The position numbers and the translations under genes were made by a program. 64,000 bases of DNA from NCBI RefSeq assembly GCF_023612095.1, contig NZ_CP086235.1, forward strand, positions 3,855,501-3,919,500, given 5' to 3'. Below are positions 7,727 through 16,874 of this stretch, one piece after another (position 1 is the first letter of the stretch; each line of letters begins with the position of its first letter). The notes under the pieces are model-generated. The model searched no databases. It saw only the letters and a list, made by a program, of their open reading frames with translations, and had not been told where the DNA came from. The stretch comes from Cytobacillus firmus (GTDB lineage Bacteria > Bacillota > Bacilli > Bacillales > Cytobacillaceae).

Positions 7727-9070
7727 TTAAATAACTCCTAATGTGCTCATAAACACAACCAAAATCGTAACCGGAACAACTACTTTCATCAGAATGCTCC
7801 ACGCTGTGTACATGGCTTGCGAAATGTCGCTGCCTACCAGAAATTCTTCTTTGACAAGCCCTTTGTCCATTTTAAAAGAAATAAACAGGGCAATCAGCAG
7901 GCAGCCCAGCGGAAGCAGTATGTTGCTGACCAGGTAGTCGGTTGCATCAAAAATATTTTTCCCGAAAATCGTGAAGTCTCCAAGCAGGCTGAATGACAGC
8001 GCAGCAGGGATCCCGGCGGCAAACATGACTATGCCGGAGATCCAGGAGATTTTTTTCCGTGAATGCTTTCCGTTCTCAATGAAGGCTGAGACGATAATTT
8101 CCAGCATGCTGAATGATGATGTCAAGGTTGCAAATAAGAAAAGCAGCAGGAAGATCGCCAGGAACACTTCTCCTAATGGAATCTGTGAAAAGACAGCAGG
8201 CAGGACCATGAACAGGAGCCCCGGGCCTTCCGCCGGTTCAAATCCGAATGCAAAGACAACCGGAAAAATCGCCAATCCTGCCAGGACCGAGATGATGATG
8301 TTCATAATTACAACAGATCCGGCTGATGACGGAATGCTGACTTTCTTATCCAGGTATGAGCTGTATGTGACCATACAGGAAAAGCCGACTGCTAATGCAA
8401 AGAATGATTGTCCCAATGCATAGAGTGCCGATTCGCCTGTGATTTCACTGAAGTCCGGGTTCAGGAAGAACTTGACCCCTTCCATTGCTCCATCCAGCGT
8501 CAAAGCGCGTATAACAAGCACGATAAAAAAGATGAATAATAGCGGCATCATGTATTTGCTTGCAGCTTCAATCCCGTTTTGGATTCCGAATGTAATGACG
8601 ACAATATTTATAAGAAGAAACACAGCCAGTCCCATTAGCGTCCAACTTGGCGTTGAAGTGATCATGCCGAATAGTTCAGGATAGGCTGCACCCGGCTTAA
8701 TGATTCTGCCGCCGATCGACAGAACTGTGTAAATCAGCACCCATCCCCCAACAACTGAGTAAAAGCTCAGCAGCAAGAAGCAGCCGATTACCCCAAGCTT
8801 CCCGGTAATCGTCCACAGGCTGTTTGGCGCCAGTTTATAATAGGCAGACACCGCTTCCTTCTGCGCGCCACGCCCGATAATAAATTCTGAAATGAGCATT
8901 GGCAGCCCCACCAGAATTGTAAATGCGATAAACATCAGCAAAAAGGCGCCCCCGCCGCTTGTACCGGCTACATACGGGAACTTCCAGATGGCCCCCAGGC
9001 CAATCGCCGCCCCGGCCGAGGACATAATAAAACCGAATTTAGATGACCATTGCTCTCGATTTGTACTCAT
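7727..9070 (-). CDS. Sodium-dependent transporter of the NSS (SNF) family
   Basis: 447 residues with about eleven membrane spans, the bacterial neurotransmitter:sodium symporter type. The N-terminal SAGAAIGLGAIWKFPYVAGT is the signature of the unwound first helix that holds sodium and substrate; GGGAFLLMFI follows. Bacterial members such as TnaT and LeuT import tryptophan, leucine or other neutral amino acids. It is read in the same direction as kynUBA, about 370 bases downstream across a repeat array. Tryptophan or kynurenine import is therefore a reasonable guess, but only from context. Confidence 0.85.
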   Translation of the reverse strand: MSTNREQWSSKFGFIMSSAGAAIGLGAIWKFPYVAGTSGGGAFLLMFIAFTILVGLPMLISEFIIGRGAQKEAVSAYYKLAPNSLWTITGKLGVIGCFLLLSFYSVVGGWVLIYTVLSIGGRIIKPGAAYPELFGMITSTPSWTLMGLAVFLLINIVVITFGIQNGIEAASKYMMPLLFIFFIVLVIRALTLDGAMEGVKFFLNPDFSEITGESALYALGQSFFALAVGFSCMVTYSSYLDKKVSIPSSAGSVVIMNIIISVLAGLAIFPVVFAFGFEPAEGPGLLFMVLPAVFSQIPLGEVFLAIFLLLFLFATLTSSFSMLEIIVSAFIENGKHSRKKISWISGIVMFAAGIPAALSFSLLGDFTIFGKNIFDATDYLVSNILLPLGCLLIALFISFKMDKGLVKEEFLVGSDISQAMYTAWSILMKVVVPVTILVVFMSTLGVI

Positions 9071-9177
9071 AGTTTCCCCCTGTTGTGCTGTTCTCTATTT
9101 TTAATGGTGGTTCGGACTCTGGCTGCTGGTTTCTCTGATTGCGTTTTTCCGTTGATTTGTGTCAGAAATTGAACCAA

Positions 9178-9440
9178 GTTCTGACTCTATCAACGGTTTT
9201 CTCGCTGGTTGTGTCCGGAGTTAAACCAGGTTCTGACTCAACCAACGGTTTTTCCGCTGGCTGTGTCCGAAGCTGTACCATGTTCTGACTCAACCAACGG
9301 TTTTCTCGCTGGCTGTGTCCGAAGTTGTACCATGTTCTGACTCAATCAACGGTTTTCTCGCTGGTTGTGTCCGAAGTTGAACCAGGTTCTGACTCTATCA
9401 ACGGTTTTTTCACCGATTCTGTCCAAAGTTCCCCCGAAAG
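9178..9440. repeat. Tandem array of a 52-bp intergenic repeat (five units)
   Basis: Units begin with GTTCTGACTC at 9178, 9230, 9282, 9334 and 9386, exactly 52 bases apart. Each contains CAACGG, then TTTTC/TTTCC, CGCTGG and TGTGTCCG. Units differ at a few positions only. The last runs into the 3' end of kynA, and worn copies continue upstream to about 9110. Fifty-two is not a multiple of three, which argues against coding. Related arrays lie at 20448 and, in worn form, at 17405 and 43596. Confidence 0.9.
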
Positions 9441-9441
9441 A

Positions 9442-10296
9442 TTACAGCTCTGTACGGATATCCCAAAGTTCTGGGAAGAATCGCTGATCCAACACTTTTT
9501 TCAGATAGCCGACACCGGATGAACCGCCTGTGCCCATTTTGAAGCCGATGATTCTTTCGACCGTTTTCATATGGCGGAAGCGCCACTGCTGAAGCCAGTC
9601 TTCGATATCCACAAGTTTTTCCGCAAGCTCGTATAACTCCCAGTACTTTTCAGGATTTTTATACACAGTCATCCAGGCGTCGCGGACAGACTCATTTTCT
9701 TTGTAGGTTCTGGTTACATCTCTGTTCAGAATGTCTTCATCAATTGGCAATCCGGCTTTGTGAAGCGCGCGGATGGCTACATCGTAAAGCCCCGGTCTTT
9801 CGAATGCTTCTGTTAATCTCGCATGCAGCTCCGGATCCTTTTGATAGATTTTCAGGACATGCTCGGTTTTGTAGCCTAACGCAAATTCTACCATACGATA
9901 CTGGTAAGATTGGAAGCCGGATGCCTGGCCGAGTGAATCGCGGAACTCCATATATTCGGATGGCGTCATGGTAGACAGCACATCCCACGCCTGAATAATC
10001 TGCGATTGTGTCTTTGAAACGCGCGACAATCTTTTCTGTGCTGTGGATAAATCATTGTTTTCAATTGATTCGATGGCTGCGCCCATTTCGTGAAGAATCA
10101 GCTTCATCCACAGCTCGCTCACCTGGTGGATGACGATGAACAGCATCTCATCATGATGGCCGGAAAGCCTGTTTTGCGCGGATAGGATTTTATCAAGCTG
10201 AAGGTATTCTCCGTAAGTCATGTTATTGGTAAAATCTGTATGGATACTCTTTTCAGAGGTTGTTGCGTTTACGTCCTGGTGTTTTTCGTTGATCAT
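9442..10296 (-). CDS. kynA: Tryptophan 2,3-dioxygenase
   Basis: 284 residues, the bacterial TDO length. It is a haem enzyme that opens the indole ring of L-tryptophan to N-formylkynurenine, the first step of the kynurenine pathway. Seen here: [16 protein letters not shown] near the N-terminus, [20 protein letters not shown] with the substrate-pocket histidine, and near the end [20 protein letters not shown], which holds the proximal haem histidine and the flexible loop. The start follows AAGGAGGAACCAAC. It is the third gene of kynUBA, 73 bases after kynB. Confidence 0.97.
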   Translation of the reverse strand: MINEKHQDVNATTSEKSIHTDFTNNMTYGEYLQLDKILSAQNRLSGHHDEMLFIVIHQVSELWMKLILHEMGAAIESIENNDLSTAQKRLSRVSKTQSQIIQAWDVLSTMTPSEYMEFRDSLGQASGFQSYQYRMVEFALGYKTEHVLKIYQKDPELHARLTEAFERPGLYDVAIRALHKAGLPIDEDILNRDVTRTYKENESVRDAWMTVYKNPEKYWELYELAEKLVDIEDWLQQWRFRHMKTVERIIGFKMGTGGSSGVGYLKKVLDQRFFPELWDIRTEL

Positions 10297-10369
10297 GTTG
10301 GTTCCTCCTTGAATTTAGTTATTTGATTAGACAGTTCTGGGGCCGGTTGAAACCGCGGTATGCTGCCGG

Positions 10370-10999
10370 CTAAATCGGGCGAATAACCGCCCTCACCGGG
10401 CTCCCGTCTCCGTCTTTAATCGGGAGCGGCAAAGCAATTAGTTCATAATTTCCTTCTTCTACCTCATCCAGCATAATGTTTTCCAGAATATGAATGCCAT
10501 TCCGATATAAGGCATGATGCGTTTCCATTTCTTTGCTGTCGAGCTGATCGACAGATGGCACATCCACTCCGAGCAGGCGCACTCCTTTGCTGCCAAGGTA
10601 GTCTGCCATATCCTCCGTCAATTCAGGAATCCGATTCGGAAACACTTCCGAGTCATTCGGAACCGAGGTTCTAAGCAGCACACGTTCTGTGCCTTCGAGA
10701 TCAAACTTTTTCAGAACCTCCGAATCCACCTTTTCATACCCAGATACATCAATCACCCTTGCTGGTCCGATATACAGCTCAATGTCCAGATCCAGGATCT
10801 TTTCGCCTTCATCATTAAAATGGAACGGCGCATCAACATGGGTGCCCGTGTGCAGGCTGGTCGTAATCCGGCCGATATTGACTGAGCCTGTTTGTTCTTT
10901 TGTAAAAGCCATTTCATAGCTGAACGGGGTATCGCCTGGCCAGTGGGCAATGCCGTTTGTGAGCGGCTGAGATATATCGATCCACCCTTTTTTCGTCAT
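10370..10999 (-). CDS. kynB: Kynurenine formamidase (arylformamidase)
   Basis: 209 residues of the cyclase/KynB family. It hydrolyses N-formylkynurenine to kynurenine and formate, the second step of the pathway. The zinc motif [12 protein letters not shown] (about residues 49-60) is complete, and the N-terminal [18 protein letters not shown] is typical. The ATG overlaps the end of kynU by four bases, which implies translational coupling. The pathway order and the overlap make the identification secure. Confidence 0.96.
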   Translation of the reverse strand: MTKKGWIDISQPLTNGIAHWPGDTPFSYEMAFTKEQTGSVNIGRITTSLHTGTHVDAPFHFNDEGEKILDLDIELYIGPARVIDVSGYEKVDSEVLKKFDLEGTERVLLRTSVPNDSEVFPNRIPELTEDMADYLGSKGVRLLGVDVPSVDQLDSKEMETHHALYRNGIHILENIMLDEVEEGNYELIALPLPIKDGDGSPVRAVIRPI

Positions 11000-12264
11000 G
11001 CTACGACTCCCCGCTTATTTTCAAATTGCTTATATTTTTCCTCTTCCATGATGCCTTTTAAGATTTGCACGGTTTTCCACACATCTTCAAACGTGTTGTA
11101 TAGCGCAACCGGTGCCAGACGGATTCCATTTGGCGCGCGGAAATCAGGGATGACTCCTTCTGCCTTCAGGGCCTTGCAGATTCGCGCTGCTTCCGGGTGT
11201 TCCAGATAAATATGCCCGCCCCGCTTTTTTTCATCAAGCGGATTGCGCAGGACAAGGCCATGTCCGTCAAGCTCATGCTCAATCAGTTCAATCATATAGC
11301 CTGTCAGCTGAAGAGATTTTTCACGGATTCTCTCCATGCCGACTTCATTAAACATGCTGAGTGAGCCGATAATCGGTGCCATGCTGAAAATATTCGGCGT
11401 GCCGATCTGGTAGGCGCCCGCATCTTCAGCCGCTGTCAGCACATGGTCCATATCAAACTGCTTATCCTTGCGGGAGCTAAACCAGCCAGCAAGCCCCGGA
11501 ACCTGTCCAAAGTGGCGCTTGTTCACAAAAAGCCCGCCCGTTGATCCAGGACCGCCATTGAGATGCTTATAGTTGCACCAGAACGCAAAATCGACATCCC
11601 AATCACTCAGGGAATGAGGGACAGATCCAACCGAATGGCATAGATCAAAGCCAATCTCAATCCCGCGCTTATGCGCCTCAGCAGTCAAATATTCCATATC
11701 CAGCACCTGGCCGCTTCGGTATAAAACACCCGGCAGGACAATCAGCGCGATTTCATCCGTCATGGCCGCAACAATGTCTTCTTCTCTCAATGTATGGCCA
11801 TCCGCGCTTTTCACCCGGACAAGATGCTCATCAGGATCATAGCCCTTCAGCTTCACCTGGCTTTGCAGCGCATAAATATCACTGGGAAAATTAAGCTCGT
11901 CTGCCAGTATCTTTGTTCTTTTTCCCTCCGGTTTATAAAAAGTGGAGACAAGCTGGTGAAGGTTAACAGTCGTGGAACCGCTTACAACTACTTCCTCCGG
12001 ATTTGCCCCTACGATCGGCGCCAGCTCCTTACCCAGTTTTTCAGATAGATAGAACCAGGGATTGTCCCCTTCTGTCCAGCCGTCAATGGCATGGTGCTTC
12101 CAAGAGTCAAGCAGGTCTAGCAGTGACTTCTCCGCCCGTTTGGAAAGCAGGCCAAGTGAATTGCCATCCAGATAAATTCCATCTTCTTTTATATAAAACT
12201 CTTCCCGGTAGGACAGGTCATTTTGTTCATCAAGTTTGAGTGCATACTCTTTTGTAATATCCAT
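10996..12264 (-). CDS. kynU: Kynureninase
   Basis: 422 residues, a PLP enzyme that cleaves kynurenine to anthranilate and alanine. The lysine that binds PLP lies in [28 protein letters not shown] near residue 32 and the C-terminal [17 protein letters not shown] are family marks. It is first in the operon kynU-kynB-kynA and sits behind a near-consensus promoter shared with the divergent TetR gene. Anthranilate could be excreted, recycled to tryptophan or degraded elsewhere; no anthranilate gene is in the window. Confidence 0.97.
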   Translation of the reverse strand: MDITKEYALKLDEQNDLSYREEFYIKEDGIYLDGNSLGLLSKRAEKSLLDLLDSWKHHAIDGWTEGDNPWFYLSEKLGKELAPIVGANPEEVVVSGSTTVNLHQLVSTFYKPEGKRTKILADELNFPSDIYALQSQVKLKGYDPDEHLVRVKSADGHTLREEDIVAAMTDEIALIVLPGVLYRSGQVLDMEYLTAEAHKRGIEIGFDLCHSVGSVPHSLSDWDVDFAFWCNYKHLNGGPGSTGGLFVNKRHFGQVPGLAGWFSSRKDKQFDMDHVLTAAEDAGAYQIGTPNIFSMAPIIGSLSMFNEVGMERIREKSLQLTGYMIELIEHELDGHGLVLRNPLDEKKRGGHIYLEHPEAARICKALKAEGVIPDFRAPNGIRLAPVALYNTFEDVWKTVQILKGIMEEEKYKQFENKRGVVA

Positions 12265-12302
12265 AGATTTCCAACCTTTCAGAATATTTATTATTTACGA
12301 AA

Positions 12303-12340
12303 ATTATATTGTTTGATTGACACTATGTCAATGATATAAT
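12303..12340. promoter_or_regulatory. Overlapping divergent promoters and operator of kynUBA and the TetR gene
   Basis: Minus strand: TTGACA (12326-12331), 17-base spacer, TATAAT (12303-12308), a perfect sigma-A promoter for kynU. Plus strand: TTGATT (12313-12318), 16-base spacer, TATAAT (12335-12340) for the regulator. Between them ATTGACACTATGTCAAT (12316-12332) is a 7-bp inverted repeat that covers both -35 regions. A repressor bound there would block both promoters. Confidence 0.75.
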
Positions 12341-12377
12341 GTCAGTAAAATCAGATAGCAAATAAAGGATGAAAGTG

Positions 12378-12995
12378 ATGAAAAAAACCGCAGGCCAATT
12401 GCCGGCAAGGCAGCAGCAGGCCATGAAAACACGTCAAAAGCTTCTCCAGGCCGGTAAAGAAGTTTTTCTCGAAAATGGCTTTCAAAAAGCGACCATCTCC
12501 CAAGTGATCAAAAAAGCAAAAACAGGCTATGGTACGGCATACGTCTATTTTAAAAATAAAGACGAGCTTTTCATTACTTTGATGGAAGATCTCATGAAGC
12601 AGTTTTACGAAGTGGCAGAGATGCCCTTTAAACCGCAGGTCAAAGAAGAGGCCTATGAAAATATTAAAAAGCAGGTAAGGCTGTTCCTGCAGCTGGCTCT
12701 GGATGAGCGGGACATGATGAAGGTCGTAAAAGAGGCCATCGGCGTCTCACCTGAGATAGAGGAAAAGTGGTACGGAATCCGCGAACGCTTCATCGAACGA
12801 ATTTCAGTCGATATCCGCTACGCCCAGTCACAAAAGCTTGCCAAAGAGAACCTTGATCCGGTCCTCACCGCAAGAGGCTGGTTTTATTCAAATGAGATGT
12901 TCATGTGGGAGCTGGTGATGAACGAGGAGAAGTATCAGATAGATGATGTGATTGTGAACCTGACGAGGATGTATACGGGCGGATTGTACGAATAA
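12378..12995 (+). CDS. TetR/AcrR-family regulator, probable repressor of kynUBA
   Basis: 205 residues from the second ATG, which has AAAGGA at a proper distance; the ATG three codons earlier overlaps that site. The N-terminal helix-turn-helix is clear: ENGFQKATISQVIKKAKTGY followed by GTAYVYFKNKDELF. The C-terminal ligand domain is not distinctive. It is divergent from kynU and shares an operator-like palindrome, so it most likely senses tryptophan, kynurenine or a similar compound and represses both genes. That role is inferred from position. Confidence 0.8.
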   Translation: MKKTAGQLPARQQQAMKTRQKLLQAGKEVFLENGFQKATISQVIKKAKTGYGTAYVYFKNKDELFITLMEDLMKQFYEVAEMPFKPQVKEEAYENIKKQVRLFLQLALDERDMMKVVKEAIGVSPEIEEKWYGIRERFIERISVDIRYAQSQKLAKENLDPVLTARGWFYSNEMFMWELVMNEEKYQIDDVIVNLTRMYTGGLYE

Positions 12996-13044
12996 AGTGA
13001 AACTTCAATCAGTGGGGTCTTACTGCCCGTTAGACTGCGATAAA
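12994..13044. repeat. Internally deleted copy of the 157-bp structured repeat
   Basis: It begins within the stop codon of the TetR gene. GTGAAACTTCAATCAGTGGG is followed directly by GTCTTACTGCCCGTTAGACT and GCGATAAA. The same two ends flank about 105 more bases in the copy at 63654-63810. The join lies in a run of G present on both sides, as expected from deletion between short repeats. Confidence 0.85.
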
Positions 13045-13065
13045 GTATGCGTTTATGACAACGCA

Positions 13066-13101
13066 AAAAAGGTGCCTCTCCCATAGGAAAGACACCTTTT
13101 T
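13066..13101. terminator. Bidirectional intrinsic terminator
   Basis: AAAAAGGTG pairs with CACCTTTTT across an 18-base loop, with T-runs on both sides. It lies between the TetR gene and the convergent kinase gene. Confidence 0.65.
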
Positions 13102-13120
13102 AAAAATTTCAAAACTACTT

Positions 13121-13154
13121 CCGAACGTTTCGGAAGGGACAGGCCCCGTGTCCC
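13121..13154. repeat. GGGACAGG-type palindromic repeat
   Basis: GGGACAGGCCCCGTGTCCC (13136-13154) forms a 6-bp stem. A near-palindrome, CCGAACGTTTCGG, precedes it. This is one of seven related loci in the window. Confidence 0.75.
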
Positions 13155-13159
13155 GCCTC

Positions 13160-13957
13160 TTAGATCCACTCTTTCCCATGCTGACGAATGAATTCAATAT
13201 CTTCTTGATAGTGTTCATAGTGGCCTTCATCCAGCATTTTTTGAAAGGCAGCGTCACCTTCACCGGCTTTTCTTTTCATGTACTGACATAATCCTTCTAA
13301 CCGCAGCAATACCATCTTCACATAGTCTTCTTCCATTTCCGCCATACCATAGGATTCAAAAAACAGCTTAACTCTTTGTCTTATACGGCTGGCATCAAGA
13401 GATGGATTATAATGAACGGCTTCGCCTGCTTCGGTATGATAATGCCTGCTTAATGGAACGCAGGTGTAAAGAGCATACGCTATGTCCCACAGTCTTGGTC
13501 CGGGAGCCGCAAGGTCAAAGTCGATAATGCCTGTCGGCTTTTCGTGATTAAAAATAATATTGTAAATGGCAAAATCATTGTGACAGACAACCTCCTGGTT
13601 ATCTGGAGTATTGTCTAATGGCTTCCATTCATCCGATATAGGAAAATCACTCACCGCATCATGATAATGCCGGAGCATCTTCGCTATTTCTTTTAAAACA
13701 TCATTGGACCACATGTATTCTTTTAAAGGGTAATTGCCCGCTTCGCCTTCAATATAGGATAAGATTTCTCTGCTTTTGTCATCCATTCCCAGAAACTTTG
13801 GCGCATAGCTGAAACCTTTGCTCTCCAAATGCTTTAATAAACGGTGAATTCTGGGACTGTCCGGCTTCAGTTCACGCAGGACAGTATCTCTCGAACGATA
13901 GACGCGAGAGACATTCCCCCCTGTCAGCAGCTCTTCGTTTTCATTATGATTCTTCAT
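13160..13957 (-). CDS. Aminoglycoside phosphotransferase (APH)/choline kinase family protein
   Basis: 265 residues. The catalytic loop VCHNDFAIYNIIF and the metal-binding GIIDFDLAAPGPRLWDIAYA are intact, so an active small-molecule kinase is likely. The start is the ATG with GGGGG seven bases upstream; a TTGACA box lies near 13991-13996. Despite the family name most chromosomal Bacillus members do not give drug resistance and their substrates are unknown. It is monocistronic. Confidence 0.8.
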   Translation of the reverse strand: MKNHNENEELLTGGNVSRVYRSRDTVLRELKPDSPRIHRLLKHLESKGFSYAPKFLGMDDKSREILSYIEGEAGNYPLKEYMWSNDVLKEIAKMLRHYHDAVSDFPISDEWKPLDNTPDNQEVVCHNDFAIYNIIFNHEKPTGIIDFDLAAPGPRLWDIAYALYTCVPLSRHYHTEAGEAVHYNPSLDASRIRQRVKLFFESYGMAEMEEDYVKMVLLRLEGLCQYMKRKAGEGDAAFQKMLDEGHYEHYQEDIEFIRQHGKEWI

Positions 13958-14277
13958 TAAAATTCCCCCAATATAGGGACCCAATATCTGTGTCAATAGA
14001 GATGTATTTTAACCCAAAAATAAAAGCAGATCTGCGAAAGGCATCTGCTTGGCAATGGGAATTTAATTGTCCACACCATGTATCCCTTGAATGATTTTCA
14101 GATAGACAAATAAACGCATCCTTACAAATCAAGGACCGCTGCCTGTCTCTATCCAATTAATGCATCATTTCAAGTTATTCCACATGTGTAAAATCGATTC
14201 CCCTTTCTTTACATCTCTTAAAATAGATTTTACCATAGTATGGGAACTAATAATAGGAAACTTATCTATTTTTATGA
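13958..14277. other. Gene-free stretch of about 320 bases
   Basis: It holds the likely promoter of the kinase gene (TTGACA 13991-13996 on the minus strand, 17-base spacer, weak -10) and an inverted repeat AGCAGAT/ATCTGCT (14025-14049) with a T-rich tail on the minus strand, possibly a terminator for the Nudix gene. Nothing else is recognisable. Confidence 0.5.
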
Positions 14278-14751
14278 TTATTCAATTATTTCGGGGCAAT
14301 TCTGATTTTCAAAATCAATATATTCCTCAATAAAACCCCTGTATTCATCTGTTAATCCATCCGGCAAGTTAGTCAGGGCAAAATACTCCAATTCTACTGA
14401 TTCGTTATAATCTGCCTTCAGCTCTCCACTTACCTTTTTCGTAAAATAAAGGGCTGTTGCAGAATAAAGTTCATCACCATTTTGAACTTTCAAGTAGTAC
14501 TCGGAGCCGGAAAAAACATTCAGCAGCTTCAGGTTTTCCACTGCCAATCCTGTCTCTTCAAGGACTTCTCTTTTGGCTGTTTCTTCAAAGCTTTCTCCCA
14601 AATCCATCAGCCCGCCCGGCAGCCCCCAGCCGCCATCATGCCTTTTTTGCAATAACACCTCATTTCGCTCGTTTAAAATAATGACCACTGAACCTGGCAG
14701 AATAATGGGTCTATGCCCTACATACTGTCTGAGATATTTATAGTATTCCAC
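14278..14751 (-). CDS. NUDIX hydrolase
   Basis: 157 residues. The Nudix box is complete: GLMDLGE, seven residues, then REVLEETGL, which binds magnesium and cleaves nucleoside diphosphates linked to another group. The N-terminal YVGHRPIILPGSVVII is typical of a Bacillus subfamily. I choose the GTG preceded by AGGGGG; an earlier GTG would add eight residues without a ribosome site. Substrate unknown. Confidence 0.85.
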   Translation of the reverse strand: MEYYKYLRQYVGHRPIILPGSVVIILNERNEVLLQKRHDGGWGLPGGLMDLGESFEETAKREVLEETGLAVENLKLLNVFSGSEYYLKVQNGDELYSATALYFTKKVSGELKADYNESVELEYFALTNLPDGLTDEYRGFIEEYIDFENQNCPEIIE

Positions 14752-14901
14752 TTTCCTTAGCCCCCTCTGTTCCACTGATAGGCCAATAAATCTGTAGCCT
14801 TTCCCATTTTACATATTCTTGAAATCTGGGCACGATACCTTTTTTCATCTGCAAAATCCCGGCGGTCCGCAGCATTCTTCCATTTTCCTGTATCGCAAAA
14901 A

Positions 14902-14927
14902 GGACTGCCCTATGCAAATGGCAGTCC
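14902..14927 (-). terminator. Intrinsic terminator
   Basis: GGACTGCC pairs with GGCAGTCC around a 10-base loop. It lies downstream of the flavin oxidoreductase gene, with a T-run on the minus strand. Confidence 0.75.
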
Positions 14928-14960
14928 CCCTATTTGTTTTTGTCGCGAAATGCGAATTAC

Positions 14961-16082
14961 TTAGTCCACAACCGGAAACCACCCCGGAGTGTTCACAATT
15001 GCCTGCCAGAGCGGATCCGGGATAACCAGTTTTTCCTGATCCTTTTTAGATAATGTGACGGCAATTTCAGATTCTTTTCCTTCCTGTACCTTCTGCACCC
15101 AATCCGGCTCCATAATCAGCTCGCGGCCAAGGGCGACCATGGCCACTCCTGTTTCCAGTGCTTTCACAGCTTCATCAGGAGTATGGATCGACCCTACCCC
15201 GATAAGCGGAAGGCGATTATTGATTTTTTCTAACAGATGCTGAATTCTTGGCTTAGCTTCATCAGCCCCGCGTCTCGGTTTGGACCAGAATTCCATCAGG
15301 GAGACATGAAGGTAGTCCAATCCTTTATCTGACAGGACATCAACCAGTTGAAGAGTATCGTCCATGGTGATTCCTGGATCGGTCGGTTCTTCCGGAGAAA
15401 AACGGTATCCGACAATAAATGGCTCCTTTGCATGTTCTTTTACCGCTTTTTGCACTGCGTCTACCACAGCAAGAGGGAACGTCATGCGCTTCTCAAGGCT
15501 GCCTCCGAATCGGTCCTCACGGCGATTTGAATGCGGAGAAAAGAACTGCTGTATTAAGTAGCCATTGGCGCCATGAATTTCAACGCCATCATAGCCTGCC
15601 TGAATGGCCCTGCGGGTAGTCTCACCGAAAGCGGCAATGATATCCTCCACTTCTTTTTCCGTCAGTGCTCTTGGCGTATTACTGCTTCCTTCAGATGCAA
15701 CCGCACTGGCACTGACTGTATCCCCATTTGGCACTAGCTCTGGCGGACACTCCCTGCCTCCATGAAAGATCTGGAGAACGGCTTTGGCACCCTGCTCTTT
15801 AATGCTTGATGCCAGCCTTGAAAGACTTGGAAGCATCCCGTCATGATCGCCGCCGAATTCACCATTGAATCCCTTTCCGTTGGCTGTCACATTTGTACAG
15901 GCCGTAATCACCATTCCGGCCCCTTTGGAGCGGCGTATGTAATAATCGATCTCGGCATCTGACACGGTTCCATCCGGATGGGAAGCGAAATTTGTCATCG
16001 GCGCCAGGACCACCCTGTTTTTGACTTCCACCTTATTTTTTAACTGCAATGGTTCTACTAGTGGTTTATAGTTTTGATTCAT
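14961..16082 (-). CDS. NADH:flavin oxidoreductase, old yellow enzyme family (YqiG-like)
   Basis: 373 residues from the ATG that follows AAGGAG by eight bases; an in-frame GTG three codons earlier is not supported. Conserved parts are RVVLAPMTNFAS (FMN binding), VEIHGANGYLIQQFFSPHSN (active site) and the phosphate-binding GVGSIHTPDEA plus VALGRELI. These FMN enzymes reduce activated double bonds, nitro compounds or quinones with NAD(P)H. It resembles YqiG more than YqjM in length and in the TACTNVTANGKGF segment. Physiological substrate unknown. Confidence 0.88.
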   Translation of the reverse strand: MNQNYKPLVEPLQLKNKVEVKNRVVLAPMTNFASHPDGTVSDAEIDYYIRRSKGAGMVITACTNVTANGKGFNGEFGGDHDGMLPSLSRLASSIKEQGAKAVLQIFHGGRECPPELVPNGDTVSASAVASEGSSNTPRALTEKEVEDIIAAFGETTRRAIQAGYDGVEIHGANGYLIQQFFSPHSNRREDRFGGSLEKRMTFPLAVVDAVQKAVKEHAKEPFIVGYRFSPEEPTDPGITMDDTLQLVDVLSDKGLDYLHVSLMEFWSKPRRGADEAKPRIQHLLEKINNRLPLIGVGSIHTPDEAVKALETGVAMVALGRELIMEPDWVQKVQEGKESEIAVTLSKKDQEKLVIPDPLWQAIVNTPGWFPVVD

Positions 16083-16218
16083 ATAAGTCACTCCTTCTTT
16101 TCGTTCACACCTAGTTTGTTTAATGTTTACACAAAATAAACTGGCATCAAACTTACTGTAATACTATAAGTTACAGTTTTGGCAGTCAATTATTTGAATC
16201 GCAGCGTTCCCAAAGGAA

Positions 16219-16245
16219 CAGAGGGACAGGTCCCATGTCCCTCTG
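16219..16245. repeat. GGGACAGG-type palindrome, possible terminator
   Basis: CAGAGGGACA pairs perfectly with TGTCCCTCTG around a 7-base loop. It lies just after the stop of the Gre-like gene and so may terminate it. It belongs to the family at 13136, 35775, 43563, 44187 and 51641. Confidence 0.75.
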
Positions 16246-16253
16246 CTAAAGAC

Positions 16254-16694
16254 TTATTCCTGGTCCCAGGATATATTTCCGATGACCACATCCAACTGGC
16301 CGCTTGGGATCATGAGTGACGTTTTCTCTCCCAAATTTTTCAACAGAAGCTGCCTGCCAACCGGAGACAGGAACGAGATACAGCCATTATCAGGGTCCGA
16401 CTCTTCCGGGAGACAAATATGATAAACTTCCCGGTCATCCTCCCCGTCAAATAATACGGTTACCTTCGTTCCAATCAATACTTTCCGCAAAGGCTGTTCT
16501 GCCGGCGCCTGATTACAAAGAGCAAGGTATTGCTCCACTTCCCTTACATAAATACTGAGAAAATCCCTTCTACGCTCCTTCAGCGGAGTCGAAGAAAGGT
16601 AAAGTCCATTCAAGTCCTGATAATTTTCATCAATATACGTCAGCTGTTTGATAAAGAATTCTTTTTCAGTGAGAGCCTCAAGACTATGGTTCAT
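16254..16694 (-). CDS. GreA/GreB C-terminal domain protein
   Basis: 146 residues. The C-terminal half (VTVLFDGEDDREVYHICLPE, then GCISFLSPVGRQLLLKNLGE) matches the FKBP-like domain by which Gre factors bind RNA polymerase near its secondary channel. The N-terminal helical region is present but differs from that of true GreA, and the acidic tip that helps RNA cleavage is not evident. It may compete with GreA rather than copy it. The start ATG follows AGGGGGG by nine bases. Confidence 0.75.
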   Translation of the reverse strand: MNHSLEALTEKEFFIKQLTYIDENYQDLNGLYLSSTPLKERRRDFLSIYVREVEQYLALCNQAPAEQPLRKVLIGTKVTVLFDGEDDREVYHICLPEESDPDNGCISFLSPVGRQLLLKNLGEKTSLMIPSGQLDVVIGNISWDQE

Positions 16695-16788
16695 AATAGA
16701 TAACCCCCCTGCTCGGATCAAACACCCTGCAAAACATCAATTTTACTGTCATTTTCCATGCACCATCCTTTTTGAATATATAAAAAGC

Positions 16789-16818
16789 AGACCTTTCCCA
16801 ATTACAAAAGAAAGGTCT
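16789..16818. terminator. Intrinsic terminator
   Basis: AGACCTTTC pairs with GAAAGGTCT around a 12-base loop. It lies downstream of the VOC gene, with T-rich sequence on the minus strand. Confidence 0.7.
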
Positions 16819-16874
16819 ACTATATATTTACAACATAGCATATAGATACCTGAAAATCCAGCCAACTTATGCGA

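Noticed and set aside
9325..9522. 65-residue plus-strand frame across the 52-bp array
   Set aside because: It exists only because of the repeat and overlaps the end of kynA; 52 is not a multiple of three, so units fall in different frames.
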